The position numbers were made by a program, and so were the translations under genes. 64,000 nucleotides of DNA, taken from positions 6,272,001 to 6,336,000 of the forward strand of contig NZ_CP045496.1 in NCBI RefSeq assembly GCF_015500075.1, given 5' to 3'. Source of the DNA: Mesorhizobium sp. INR15 (lineage in GTDB: Bacteria > Pseudomonadota > Alphaproteobacteria > Rhizobiales > Rhizobiaceae). Within the stretch, counting starts at the first letter, position 1, and every line of letters begins with the position of its first letter. A model generated the notes under the pieces. That model was not told where the DNA came from. It searched no databases and was given only the letters and a program-made list of their open reading frames with translations. Below, one piece after another: positions 36,391 through 45,540 of this stretch.

Positions 36391-37995
36391 TCAGAGCGCT
36401 TTCAGCATCATGTCCGAAGCACGCTGTCCGATCATCATGCACGGTGCGTTCGTGTTGCCGCCAATCAGCGTCGGCATGATGGAGGCATCCGCGATGCGCA
36501 GCCCGTCGATGCCGTGAACCTTCAGTGTCGCGGGGTCGACGACGGCCATCGCATCGTTGCCCATCTTGCAGGTTCCCACGGGATGATAGACGGTCAGCGC
36601 TTCAGCCCTGAGATAATCCAGGATCTCTTCATCGCTGTGAACATCCTTGCCGGGCAGCATCTCCGTGCCGCGAATGCCGTCGAACTGGGGGGCGGCAAAG
36701 ATGCGCCGGGCGATCTTGATGCCTTCGACGAGAACCTTCGCATCGCGTTCATCGGAAAAGAAGCGATGGTCTATGAGCACGTCGCGGTGCGAACCAGCCG
36801 CTGGCGACAGCTTGATTTCGCCGATGCTTCCAGGCCGCAGCACACAGGTGTGAATGGCATAGCCGTGGCCGTATTCGACCAGCCTGCCGCGATGGCTGCG
36901 GTAGCCCGGTACGAAATGAAACTGGATGTCAGGCAGCGCGCCCGCGTATTTCGTACGGGCAAAGCCGCCGGCCTCGACATAGTTGGTGGTCAGCATACCC
37001 TTGCGCCGGGTGAAATATCTGAACGGCGCCGCAAGCACACGCGGCAAATTTCCTAGGGAAAGGCCAAGTGTCTCGGTGCTGGAGGAACGCACCGTGATCA
37101 TGCCGTCGACATGGTCCCGCAGGTTTTTGCCGATGCCGGGCAGGTCGTGGACCGGAGTGATGCCGATCCGCCGCAACTCTTCGGCGGGGCCGATACCGGA
37201 CTGCAGCAGGATCGTGGGCGAGTTGATGGCGCCGGCTGAAAGCACGACTTCCCGCGTCGCCGTGAAGGTGCTGGCGCTGCCTTGATGGCGGACCTGCACA
37301 CCTGTCGCGCGCGCGGCTGAAATGACGAGATGCTGCACCTCGCAATCGCTGAGAACCGTCAGGTTCTTGCGGCCAAGCACAGGGCGGACGAAGGCGGTGC
37401 AAGCGCTGAACCGCTGCCCGCGATCCTGGGTGACATTGTAGACGCCGAGGCCAAGCTGATTTTCGGCATTGAAGTCATCATTCCTCGGCAGGCCGGCATC
37501 CTTGCCGGCATCGATGAACATCCGGCACAGCGCGTTGGGGTCGCGCGGATTGTCGACCAGCAGTTCGCCATCGGTGCCGTGGTAGCGCGGATCCTGGCCA
37601 AGCAGGTTGCGCTCCAGCTTCTTGAACACGGGCAGCACATCGTCATAGGACCAGCCGGTGCAGCCGAGGCCTGCCCATTCGTCGTAATCGGCGCCTGCAC
37701 CCCTGATATAGACCATCGAGTTGATCGAGGACGAACCGCCCAGCGCCTTGCCACGATTGACCGGAATCCTCCGGTTGTTCAAGCGTGGCTGGGGAACGCC
37801 GACATAGCAGTAGTCGTAGGTCGGATTGCCGTAGAGCGAGAGAATGCCGGCTGGCACTTTCACGCGCAGGCTCTGGTCGCTGCCGCCACCTTCGATCAGG
37901 CAAACCCGCACCGCTGGATCGGCGCTGAGACGGTTCGCCAGCACGCAGCCGGCGGAACCCGCGCCGACGACGATATAGTCATAGGTGTCGGTCAT
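36391..37995 (-). CDS. GMC-family FAD-dependent alcohol/choline dehydrogenase
   Basis: A 534-residue GMC oxidoreductase; ATG 37995 is used since the FAD fold begins at once (YDYIVVGAGSAGCVLANRL, then CLIEGGG). Other signatures are GKALGGSSSINSMVYIRG, the second GMC motif LSAGAINSPTILLQSGIGP, and the C-terminal catalytic segment VYHPVGTCKMG with GGNTNAPCMMIG. It oxidises a primary alcohol; choline-like or polyethylene-glycol-like substrates are typical. It lies 88 nt after the binding-protein gene of the polyamine-type importer, so the imported compound may be its substrate. Confidence 0.9.
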   Translation of the reverse strand: MTDTYDYIVVGAGSAGCVLANRLSADPAVRVCLIEGGGSDQSLRVKVPAGILSLYGNPTYDYCYVGVPQPRLNNRRIPVNRGKALGGSSSINSMVYIRGAGADYDEWAGLGCTGWSYDDVLPVFKKLERNLLGQDPRYHGTDGELLVDNPRDPNALCRMFIDAGKDAGLPRNDDFNAENQLGLGVYNVTQDRGQRFSACTAFVRPVLGRKNLTVLSDCEVQHLVISAARATGVQVRHQGSASTFTATREVVLSAGAINSPTILLQSGIGPAEELRRIGITPVHDLPGIGKNLRDHVDGMITVRSSSTETLGLSLGNLPRVLAAPFRYFTRRKGMLTTNYVEAGGFARTKYAGALPDIQFHFVPGYRSHRGRLVEYGHGYAIHTCVLRPGSIGEIKLSPAAGSHRDVLIDHRFFSDERDAKVLVEGIKIARRIFAAPQFDGIRGTEMLPGKDVHSDEEILDYLRAEALTVYHPVGTCKMGNDAMAVVDPATLKVHGIDGLRIADASIMPTLIGGNTNAPCMMIGQRASDMMLKAL

Positions 37996-38050
37996 GGTCG
38001 CGGATTTCGGCACGTGACGCGCCGCCTCTACTGCATGTGCATGAGCGGAT

Positions 38051-38076
38051 GGCCGGGATCGATCACGACCCCGGCC
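38051..38076 (-). promoter_or_regulatory. Stem-loop after the polyamine-type binding-protein gene
   Basis: GGCCGGG (38051-38057) and CCCGGCC (38070-38076) pair perfectly with a 12-nt loop, 7 nt beyond the binding-protein stop and ahead of the GMC gene. It is weaker than the other post-binding-protein hairpins but placed the same way. Confidence 0.45.
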
Positions 38077-38083
38077 GATAGGA

Positions 38084-39121
38084 TTACTGCAGGAGTTGCG
38101 TCCACACCTTGGTGACCAGTTCCTGCGCCGCCGGCGAGCAGGCCTGGCCCATCTTGACCGGCACGGTCGGGAACAGTTCCGGGGCGTTTTCCTTGTTGTA
38201 GAGCGCCTTGGGTGTGTCGATCTTCACCGGCGAGGAATGGCCATAGTAATTGTATTGCTGGGTGGCGTTGTCCAGTTGCGCCATGAAGTCGATGAACTTC
38301 TTGGCGTTGTCGATGTTGGCCGCACCCTTCGGCACGACATAGGAATCCAGCCAGCCGACCAGCCCTTCCTTGGGCATGGCGTATTCGACATTGGCCTTGT
38401 CGTTGCGGCGCAGCCGCATGGTGTTGCCGTCCCACCAGAAGTGCATGGCGACTTCGCCGCTGCCGACACGGTTTTCGATATTGTCGCTGGAATAGGCGGC
38501 GACGAACGGCTTCTGCGCCAGCAGCAGGTCGAGCACGCGCTTCATTTCCTGCGGGTCCTCGCTGCAATATTTGATGCCGAGATAGTTCTCAGCCGCCGGG
38601 ATCACCTCATCGGGCTGCGCCAGGCTGGCGATCTTGCCCTTCAATTCGTCCGACGGCTCGAAATAGATTTTCCAGCTGTCGACCGGTCCCTTGTAGAGGT
38701 CGCGGTTGACGGTGAAGCCGGCATTGCCGAAGGCCAGCGGCACGGAATAGTGGCCAGTCGGATCCCACCACGGCTTTTGCCATTCGGGCAGCACCTGCTG
38801 ATAGGCAGGCATGGAACCGGCGTCGATGTCTTCCAGCAGGCCGCTGTCTGCCATGATCTTCACGAAGTGCTGCGAGGGCGTGACGATGTCATAGCCGGAC
38901 GATCCCGCCTGCAGCTTGGTCAGCAGATCCTCGTTGGAAGAGAAGGCATCGACCGTCACCTTGATACCGGTCTCCTTCTCGAATTTCGCGACCATCTCCG
39001 GCGCGATGGAATCGGCCCAGGCGTAGATGGAAAGATTGCCGTCGGCGTGGGCCGATCCGTTGAAGGCAAGGCCCATGGCACTGGCCATGGCAAGAATGGC
39101 AATACGCGTGTTTGTCGACAT
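38084..39121 (-). CDS. Spermidine/putrescine-type ABC substrate-binding protein (PotD-like)
   Basis: A 345-residue exported protein with a signal peptide (about 1-26, ending GSAHADG). It is a PotD/PotF-fold family member: NLSIYAWADSIAPEMVAKFEKETGIKV at the mature start, YDIVTPSQHFVKIMADSGLLEDID, and late VPKGAANIDNAKKFIDFM. It should capture a cationic or small organic solute in the periplasm for the permeases encoded just upstream. It lies 107 nt downstream of the second permease gene. Polyamine binding is not certain; some members bind other amines or opine-like compounds. Confidence 0.88.
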   Translation of the reverse strand: MSTNTRIAILAMASAMGLAFNGSAHADGNLSIYAWADSIAPEMVAKFEKETGIKVTVDAFSSNEDLLTKLQAGSSGYDIVTPSQHFVKIMADSGLLEDIDAGSMPAYQQVLPEWQKPWWDPTGHYSVPLAFGNAGFTVNRDLYKGPVDSWKIYFEPSDELKGKIASLAQPDEVIPAAENYLGIKYCSEDPQEMKRVLDLLLAQKPFVAAYSSDNIENRVGSGEVAMHFWWDGNTMRLRRNDKANVEYAMPKEGLVGWLDSYVVPKGAANIDNAKKFIDFMAQLDNATQQYNYYGHSSPVKIDTPKALYNKENAPELFPTVPVKMGQACSPAAQELVTKVWTQLLQ

Positions 39122-39228
39122 GTCGTTCCCCTGGTTGTTGTTTTCCCGGGGACGACGATAACAAACCGCTGCCTGCGTTAAATTTGTATCGCCCGACGCG
39201 ATGGTTAGGAAAAAACTCGCTTGGCCGG

Positions 39229-40017
39229 CTACTTCTGCCGCTGCAGCAGAAACGCGACCGTCGCCAGCAGCACCGACACAATCATGATCAGCGTCGAGAT
39301 GGCATTCAGTTGCGGCGACACGCCCTGTTTGATCAGCGAGAAAATATAGACCGGCAAGGTCGTTGCCCCACCCGAATTCAACAGGTTGCTGGTGATGAAG
39401 TCATCCATGGAGATGACGAAGGCAAGCATCGCGCCGCTGAACACGCCTGGCAGGATCAACGGCAGCGTGACGCGCCGGAAGGCAACCCATGCAGAAGCGT
39501 AGAGGTCGCGCGCGGCTTCTTCCAGATCCGGGTCCATGCCTTGCAGGCGGGCGCGAATGGGCAGGAAGGCGAAGGGAATACAGAAGGTTGTGTGCGCGAC
39601 CGTCAGCTTCAGCAGACCATTGGTGAGCCCGATTTCGGAAAACAGGATCAGCACCGCCACCGCAACGACGATTTCAGGCAGGAGCAGCGGCAAATTGACA
39701 ACCGTCTCCGAAACACGCCGGAACCGCACATCCCTGCCACGCACGAGGACGAGCGCGGCCATGAGCGCGACGGTTGTCGACAAGACGGTGGCGATGGCCG
39801 CGACGAACAGCGAGGTCTTGACGGCGCCGACCAGGGCCGAATTCGACAAGGCGGCCGAGTACCAGTGCAGGGAAAAGCCGCCCCAGTTGGCAACGATGCG
39901 GTTGGCGTTGAAGGAGTAGAACACCACTACCGCGATGGGCAAATAGAGGTAGAGGAAGAACAGCAGGCTGAACAGGCCGAAGCCTGGATAGCGCCTTACG
40001 TCGGTGCCGGCGCTCAT
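39229..40017 (-). CDS. ABC transporter permease, PotC-like
   Basis: A 262-residue inner-membrane permease. ATG 40017 overlaps the previous gene's stop by 4 nt (ATGA) and starts the domain (YPGFGLFSLLFFLYLYLPI). Six membrane segments are visible. The EAA loop reads DLEEAARDLYASAWVAFRRVTLPLILPG, the coupling site for the ATPase. It forms the channel with the PotB-like subunit. Confidence 0.9.
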   Translation of the reverse strand: MSAGTDVRRYPGFGLFSLLFFLYLYLPIAVVVFYSFNANRIVANWGGFSLHWYSAALSNSALVGAVKTSLFVAAIATVLSTTVALMAALVLVRGRDVRFRRVSETVVNLPLLLPEIVVAVAVLILFSEIGLTNGLLKLTVAHTTFCIPFAFLPIRARLQGMDPDLEEAARDLYASAWVAFRRVTLPLILPGVFSGAMLAFVISMDDFITSNLLNSGGATTLPVYIFSLIKQGVSPQLNAISTLIMIVSVLLATVAFLLQRQK

Positions 40018-40913
40018 TTGCCAAGCTCCCGGCTTTCCCGACGTATGGCGCGCAGCCCCCTTGAGACCAGGAAGATCAGCACCGCCGCCATCAGCACGAT
40101 GGAAATCGCCGCGCCAAGCGGCCAGTTGCGGGCCGCGCCGAACTGCAGCTGGATGAGGTTGCCCATCATCATCGTCTTGCCGCCGCCGAGCAATGTCGGC
40201 TCCAGCACCGCACCAAGGCACGGCACGAAGACGAGGATCGAGCCGGCGAGCATTCCGGGCTGGCACAGCGGCAGGATGACCCGCCGCAAGGTGGTCAGGC
40301 GGCTGCCATAGAGGTCGTGGGAGGCCTCAACCAGTGTCGGATCGAGCTTCTCGATCGAGGCGAAGATCGGCAGGATCATCAGCGGGATGTAACTGTAGAC
40401 AAGGCCGATCAGCATGGCGGTATCGCCGAACAAGAGGCTGCCCATGTTCTCGACAAGGCCAAGCGCGCGCAACGCCTTGGCGATAACGCCGTCATTGCCG
40501 AGGATGATGATCCACGAATAGACGCGCACGATCATCGAAACCCAGAACGGCAGCGTCACCAGATAGATCAGGCCTACCTTCAGCCCCGGCCTTTGCAGCG
40601 AGATGAAATAGGCGACCGGGAAGCTCAAAAGCAGGCAGATGAAGGTGGTGACCAGCGACAGGATAAGCGTCCTGGCGACGACGATCAGATATTGCGGATT
40701 GAACTCCAGCTCACCGGTCCAGCCCTCGTTGAACAGGATCTGCTTGTAGGGAGCCGTGGTGAAGACATAGTCGAAACCGCCATAGGGACCGCGTGTCGAA
40801 AAAGACACCAGGATGATGATGCCGACCGGAACGATCAGCGTCAGCAACATGATGACATGGGCCGGCAACAGGCCCAGGACATTCCAGCCCGGCGGTTTCA
40901 GGCGCCGCGTCAT
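40014..40913 (-). CDS. ABC transporter permease, PotB-like
   Basis: A 299-residue inner-membrane permease with six hydrophobic segments. The EAA loop is present as LVEASHDLYGSRLTTLRRVILPLCQPG. An extended periplasmic loop precedes the core (PYGGFDYVFTTAPYKQILFNEGW). It overlaps the ATPase gene upstream and the PotC-like gene downstream by 4 nt each, so translation of the three is coupled. Confidence 0.9.
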   Translation of the reverse strand: MTRRLKPPGWNVLGLLPAHVIMLLTLIVPVGIIILVSFSTRGPYGGFDYVFTTAPYKQILFNEGWTGELEFNPQYLIVVARTLILSLVTTFICLLLSFPVAYFISLQRPGLKVGLIYLVTLPFWVSMIVRVYSWIIILGNDGVIAKALRALGLVENMGSLLFGDTAMLIGLVYSYIPLMILPIFASIEKLDPTLVEASHDLYGSRLTTLRRVILPLCQPGMLAGSILVFVPCLGAVLEPTLLGGGKTMMMGNLIQLQFGAARNWPLGAAISIVLMAAVLIFLVSRGLRAIRRESRELGK

Positions 40914-42001
40914 GCGCCCAGCACCCTCGCCGATTCCGCCGAGAAGCCGACCTTGATCGGCTGGCCCACCTCGAATGTCCGGCCTCGGCTCAGGCTGTTG
41001 CGTTTGGAAACGCGCAACCGCGTGGTTCCGGTCTCCACCACATAATGGGTGTAGCCGCCGAGATAGTTCGCGCCGACGATCGTGCCGTCGACAACGATCT
41101 GGTTGTCCTGCGAAGGAAGGCTGATCTTCTCGGGCCGTATCGACATCACCGCTGGGGCGCCGACCGCTGCCTGCTTGTGCGGCACGATCATCGTCATGCC
41201 AAACGGGATCGACACCGTGGCGTGATCGCCCTTGACGGAAAGCACCTCGGCATCGAGGAAATTGGTCTCGCCGATGAAGTCGGCGACGAACCGGTTCGAC
41301 GGTTCCTCATATATGTCGGCCGGCGTCCCCAGTTGCTGGATATGGCCGTCGCCGAGAACGCAGATGCGGTCCGACATGTCGAGCGCTTCTTCCTGGTCGT
41401 GCGTGACGAAAACAAAGGTGATGCCGGTCTGGCGCTGCAGCGTGCGCAGTTCGTCGCGCATGGCTTGCCTGAGCTTGAGATCGAGCGCCGAGAGCGGCTC
41501 GTCGAGCAGCAGCACTTCCGGCTCCGGCGCCAGCGCCCTGGCAAGGGCGACCCGCTGACGCTGGCCGCCCGACAGTTGCTGCGGCTTGCGGGCGGCGAAC
41601 TGTTCCATGTGGACGAGCCGCAGCATGTCGGCGACACGCTTGTCGCGGCGATCTTTCGTCCAGCCGAGATTTTCCAACCCGAAGCCGATGTTCTGCTCGA
41701 GCGTCATGTGCGGGAAGAGCGCATAGCTCTGGAACACGGTGTTGACGCGCCGCTTGTGCGGCGGCAGGCCCTGGATGTTCGAGCCGCGCAGCGAGATCGC
41801 CCCTGTGGAGGGCTGCTCGAAACCGGCGATCATGCGCAGAAGCGTGGTCTTGCCGCAGCCGCTGGGGCCAAGCAACGTGAAGAACTCGTTCTCGTAGATA
41901 TCGAACGTGACCGGCTTGAGTGCCTGGTAATTGCCGAAGGTCTTGGAGACGCCCTTGATCTCGACCGCCTTGTTCATCTCAATCAGGCGGCTCTTGTCCA
42001 T
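40910..42001 (-). CDS. ABC transporter ATP-binding protein, PotA-like
   Basis: A 363-residue ATPase with Walker A GPSGCGKTT, Q-loop FQSYALFPHMT, signature LSGGQRQRVALARAL, Walker B LLLDEPLSALD and H-loop THDQEEAL. A C-terminal TOBE domain follows (about 285-360, MSIRPEKISLP, GANYLGGYTHYVV), as in PotA and FbpC. ATG 42001 is used; another ATG eight codons in is possible. It is the first gene of the potABC-D-GMC unit and lies about 108 nt after the LIV binding-protein gene on the same strand, separated by a strong hairpin. Confidence 0.93.
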   Translation of the reverse strand: MDKSRLIEMNKAVEIKGVSKTFGNYQALKPVTFDIYENEFFTLLGPSGCGKTTLLRMIAGFEQPSTGAISLRGSNIQGLPPHKRRVNTVFQSYALFPHMTLEQNIGFGLENLGWTKDRRDKRVADMLRLVHMEQFAARKPQQLSGGQRQRVALARALAPEPEVLLLDEPLSALDLKLRQAMRDELRTLQRQTGITFVFVTHDQEEALDMSDRICVLGDGHIQQLGTPADIYEEPSNRFVADFIGETNFLDAEVLSVKGDHATVSIPFGMTMIVPHKQAAVGAPAVMSIRPEKISLPSQDNQIVVDGTIVGANYLGGYTHYVVETGTTRLRVSKRNSLSRGRTFEVGQPIKVGFSAESARVLGA

Positions 42002-42073
42002 GATGCGGTCTCGGAGGGGAGGAGTGGCGGCCGGATCATCGGGCCAGCGATCGCGGCAGCGCCGCGAGAAGGG

Positions 42074-42097
42074 CCCGCGCCGCCAGAGCGGCGCGGG
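42074..42097 (-). terminator. Stem-loop between LIV binding-protein gene and PotA-like gene
   Basis: CCCGCGCCGC (42074-42083), loop CAGA, GCGGCGCGGG (42088-42097) form a perfect 10-bp GC stem 12 nt past the binding-protein stop. On the minus strand it is followed by CCCTTCTCG, only weakly T-rich. It likely ends or attenuates the binding-protein transcript before the PotA-type operon. Confidence 0.6.
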
Positions 42098-42109
42098 TGA
42101 AAGGCAGGA

Positions 42110-43240
42110 CTACATCTTCACCCATTTGCCGTCATGGACGACATATCTGTCGATCTCGACAGCCATGTTGGTCTGGCCGTTCGGGTCGAAGGACACGGTG
42201 CCGAGAATGCCTTCGTGGTTGATGTCGCGGATCGCCTTGCTTAGCGCTTCCTTGTCGCCGACACCCTTTTCCTTGATGACTTCGAGCAGGATCTGCGTGG
42301 CCTCGTAGGCATATTTGGCATAGGAGCCCGCAGGGTCGGTATAGCCCTTGGCGTCGTAGGCCTTGTTGAATTCCTCCAGCTTGGGATTGCTCTGCACCGC
42401 AGGGGTGCCGACGATCGTGCCCTCGGCTGCCGCGCCGGCGATCTCGATGAACTTCGGATCGTAGATGCCGGAGATGCCGTACATCGGCAGCGCGCCCATG
42501 CCGAGGTCAGCCATCTGGCTGCGCACCAGCGCGGCTTCGGTGACGACGCCGCCGAAATAGACGGCGTCCGGCGAAGCGGCTTTCGCCTTGGTCAGCATGG
42601 CGCGGAAGTCCGTCGTGCCAACGGCGGCCGCGTCGGTCGAGACGATCTCGCCGCCCGCTGCCTTGAAGAACTCCGCGAACCACTTGGTGTTGGCCGCGCC
42701 GTAGTCGGTGGTGTCGGAGACGATGGCGATCTTCTTGATCTTGCCTTCCTTGGCGATGGCTTCGGCGAGCGGCTTGTCCTCATTGACGAGCGTCGGCGTC
42801 ACGCGCGTGACATTGGCAAGGTTCTGCTCGGTGATCTTGGGGCTGACCGCGCCCCAGACGATGAAGGGCATTTGCGCACGGTTGAAGACCGGAATGGTCG
42901 CCAGCGCGACAGAGCTGTTCCAATGGCCCGTGGCGGCGATGACGTCCGGATCATTGACCAGTTTCTGCGCCGCGGAAACGCCGACGGCCGGATCGGAGGC
43001 ATCGTCGAGCACGACACCCTCCACCTGATGCGGATAGCCGCTGGCATTGGCCTGCTCGATGGCCAGCAGGAAGCCGTTGCGGGCGCCGAGGCCCTGCTGC
43101 GCATTGCCGCCCGAGAGCGGTCCAATGAAGCCGAGCTTGATCTGGTCGGCCTGGGCCTGCGCGATACCAAGCGTCACCGCGAATACGGATCCGGCCAGGA
43201 ATGACGATATGCGGATAAGTGCTTTCCGCCTGTTTTGCAT
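42110..43240 (-). CDS. LIV-type ABC substrate-binding protein (LivK-like)
   Basis: A 376-residue exported protein; ATG 43240 has a GAGGTGG site 6 nt upstream, and the residues before it are not protein-like. The signal peptide covers about 1-31 (ISSFLAGSVFAVTLGIAQAQA). The mature part has the type I periplasmic-binding fold: KLGFIGPLSGGNAQQGLGARNG, ATGHWNSSVALATIPVF, and IAIVSDTTDYGAANTKWFAEFF. It is transcribed divergently from livHMGF, an unusual split in which the binding protein faces away from its transporter. Substrate unknown. Confidence 0.9.
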   Translation of the reverse strand: MQNRRKALIRISSFLAGSVFAVTLGIAQAQADQIKLGFIGPLSGGNAQQGLGARNGFLLAIEQANASGYPHQVEGVVLDDASDPAVGVSAAQKLVNDPDVIAATGHWNSSVALATIPVFNRAQMPFIVWGAVSPKITEQNLANVTRVTPTLVNEDKPLAEAIAKEGKIKKIAIVSDTTDYGAANTKWFAEFFKAAGGEIVSTDAAAVGTTDFRAMLTKAKAASPDAVYFGGVVTEAALVRSQMADLGMGALPMYGISGIYDPKFIEIAGAAAEGTIVGTPAVQSNPKLEEFNKAYDAKGYTDPAGSYAKYAYEATQILLEVIKEKGVGDKEALSKAIRDINHEGILGTVSFDPNGQTNMAVEIDRYVVHDGKWVKM

Positions 43241-43447
43241 GGTTCCACCTCTATGGTTGTCTACCGCGACGGTCACGGCCCGGCCGATCATTGCCGTCGG
43301 CTGACGCAAATGTATTGACGCCCGCCGGCTCGCGAAATTCGGAAATTGCTATCCGTGACTTCGGAGATTCATATTTCAGGGATTGATGATGTGCGCCTAA
43401 AGGTGACGCCCACAATTGTTGTCCTCTAGCCTGAGAAACGGATCCGA

Positions 43448-44365
43448 ATGACGGAGCTGCTTGTCCAGCAACTGGTGAACTGGATCACCCTGGGATGTAT
43501 CTACGCCCTGCTGGCGATTGGCTTCAGCCTGATCTTCGGCGTGCTCAACGTCATCCATTTCTCGCATGGCGACGTGGCGATGACGGCGCCGTTCATCTCG
43601 CTGGCGCTGGCGCAAGCCCTGATGGTCGCAGTCGGTGTGGCCAGCCCGGCGTGGCTGATCATCGCGGTGCTGGCGGCCGTCCTGATTGTCGGCATGATCG
43701 GCGTCGTGCTGGACAAGGTGGTCATCCGCCGCTTCCGTGACGCGCCTGCAATGATGGCGCTGGTCGCCACCGTTTCGCTGGGCATCGTCATCCGCGAGTT
43801 GATCCGCCATCTTTATCCGCAAGGGTCGAACCCGCAGGCGTTCCCGCGCCTGGTGTCCGGTGTCGCGTTCGAAACCGCCGGGGTCCAGATCAGCTGGTTC
43901 GCCCTGCTGGTGGTGGGGCTCACTGTCGCGCTGGTGGCGCTGCTCTATGTGTTCCTGCGCATGACGCCGCTCGGCCTGCGCATCCGCGCGGCCTCGGAAG
44001 ATCGCGTCGTGGCGCGCATGCTGGGCATACGCGACGCTCGCGTGTTCCGCGCCACGTTCTTCATCGCCTCGGCGATCGGCGCGATAGCCGGCCTGCTCTT
44101 CGCCAGCTATGCCGGCGTGACGCGTTTCGACTTCGGCGTGATGGCCGGCCTGCTCGGCTTTTCGGCCGCGGTCATCGGCGGTCTCGGCTCGATGCCGGGC
44201 GCGATCCTCGGCGGCCTGATCATTGCCGGCATCGAGGTGCTGGCCCAGACCTTCGTGCCGGACGGCGCGTCCTACCGTCTGGTCTTTGTCTTCCTGCTGG
44301 TCATTGCCGTGCTCATCTTCCGCCCGGAAGGGCTACTCGGGCGTCCCGTCATGGAGAAAGTGTGA
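43448..44365 (+). CDS. livH: LIV-type ABC permease LivH
   Basis: A 305-residue membrane protein with about eight hydrophobic segments. Family marks are LINWITLGCIYALLAIGFSLIFGVLNVIHFSHGD-type N-terminus (here NWITLGCIYALLAIGFSLIF), RAASEDRVVARMLGI and GLGSMPGAILGGLIIAGIE. The stop overlaps the livM start. With LivM, LivG and LivF it forms an importer for branched-chain or other amino-acid-like solutes; the divergent LivK-like protein is the probable binding partner. Confidence 0.92.
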   Translation: MTELLVQQLVNWITLGCIYALLAIGFSLIFGVLNVIHFSHGDVAMTAPFISLALAQALMVAVGVASPAWLIIAVLAAVLIVGMIGVVLDKVVIRRFRDAPAMMALVATVSLGIVIRELIRHLYPQGSNPQAFPRLVSGVAFETAGVQISWFALLVVGLTVALVALLYVFLRMTPLGLRIRAASEDRVVARMLGIRDARVFRATFFIASAIGAIAGLLFASYAGVTRFDFGVMAGLLGFSAAVIGGLGSMPGAILGGLIIAGIEVLAQTFVPDGASYRLVFVFLLVIAVLIFRPEGLLGRPVMEKV

Positions 44366-45540
44366 TGCAGGGGCCAGCTTCGTCCTCGACCCAGAGTTTG
44401 GGCTCTGCCGCGGCCTTCGCGATCGTCTCGCAACTGTGCGGCGCTGCCTTCCTCTACCTGATCCTGAGGGTAGAAGGGGGATGGCAGGTCGCCGGCCTGC
44501 TCGCGCTTCTGGGTGCCGGTTTCTACGTTCTGGAAAAGCAGCCGTGGATCGCCGATTACGCGATGACCAGCTTCGCGCGCGTGCCGCTGGTAGCGATGGT
44601 CACGGCGGCGGCCATCGTCGTTCTGTTTCCCTTCGCCGTCGGCTCGAACACTTATGTGCTGCATCTGCTGATCGTCGCGCAGCTCTATGCCGTGCTGGCG
44701 CTGGCGCTCAATTTTCAGCTCGGCAGCGCCAACATCCCGAACTTCGCCACCGGCGCTTCCTACGGCATCGGCGCCTATGTGTCGGCGCTGCTGGCCGTCA
44801 ATTTCGGGGTCAGCTTCTGGCTGACATTGCCCATCGCGGCACTCGCGGCGACGCTGTTCGGCTTCATCATCGGCATTCCTTCGATGCGCACGCGCGACAC
44901 CTATCTGGCGCTCGTCACCATCGCCTTCGGCGTCGTGGTGCAGCAACTGCTCAACAATTTCGAATGGACTGGCGGGCCGAACGGGCTTGTCGGCATCCCC
45001 GCCCCCAGCCTGTTCGGTCATTCTTTCGCCGATCCGCTGGTGGTGTTCAGCCACAAACTGCCGAGCCAGGCGAACTTCTACTACCTATCGGCGTTGCTGG
45101 TGGTCGTCGCCATCGTCACCGCGCACCGGCTGCACGGATCGCGCATCGGCCTCGCCTGGAACGCGCTGCGGGCCGACGAGATCGCGGCGCGAGCGCAGGG
45201 CATCAACGTCGCATGGTACAAGGTGCTGGCCTTCGCGGTCGATGCCTTCCTGGCCGCCTTCGCCGGCACCATCTACGCCTTCTATATCTCCTACATTTCG
45301 CCCGACAATTTCACCTTCCTGGTCTCCGTCACCATCATGACCATGGTCATCGTCGGCGGCATGGACAACATTTTCGGTGTCATCGTCGGCGCCTTCCTGC
45401 TGACCATCCTGCCCGAGAAGCTGCGCGCCTTTTCCGACTACCGGCTGCTGTTCTTCGGTGTGGTGATCATCGGCTTCCTGATGATCCGGCCACAGGGCCT
45501 GTTCCCGCAACGCATGCGCCGCTACGGGGGCAACCAATGA
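44365..45540 (+). CDS. livM: LIV-type ABC permease LivM
   Basis: A 391-residue permease. ATG 44365 overlaps the livH stop by one base and has a GGAGAAAG site 4 nt upstream; a GTG one codon earlier is possible. Core family segments are LALNFQLGSANIPNFATGASYGIGAY, GFIIGIPSMRTRDTYLALVTIAFG, GGPNGLVGIPAPSLF, NALRADEIAARAQGIN and IVGGMDNIFGVIVGAFLLTILPE. An additional hydrophobic segment of about 80 residues precedes the core, as is common in the family. Confidence 0.92.
   Translation: MQGPASSSTQSLGSAAAFAIVSQLCGAAFLYLILRVEGGWQVAGLLALLGAGFYVLEKQPWIADYAMTSFARVPLVAMVTAAAIVVLFPFAVGSNTYVLHLLIVAQLYAVLALALNFQLGSANIPNFATGASYGIGAYVSALLAVNFGVSFWLTLPIAALAATLFGFIIGIPSMRTRDTYLALVTIAFGVVVQQLLNNFEWTGGPNGLVGIPAPSLFGHSFADPLVVFSHKLPSQANFYYLSALLVVVAIVTAHRLHGSRIGLAWNALRADEIAARAQGINVAWYKVLAFAVDAFLAAFAGTIYAFYISYISPDNFTFLVSVTIMTMVIVGGMDNIFGVIVGAFLLTILPEKLRAFSDYRLLFFGVVIIGFLMIRPQGLFPQRMRRYGGNQ

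Noticed and set aside
39205..39220. A TTAGG near the PotD/PotC gap as a fourth LysR box
   Set aside because: The right arm reads ACTCG, so neither symmetry nor the CT(A/T)A end is present.
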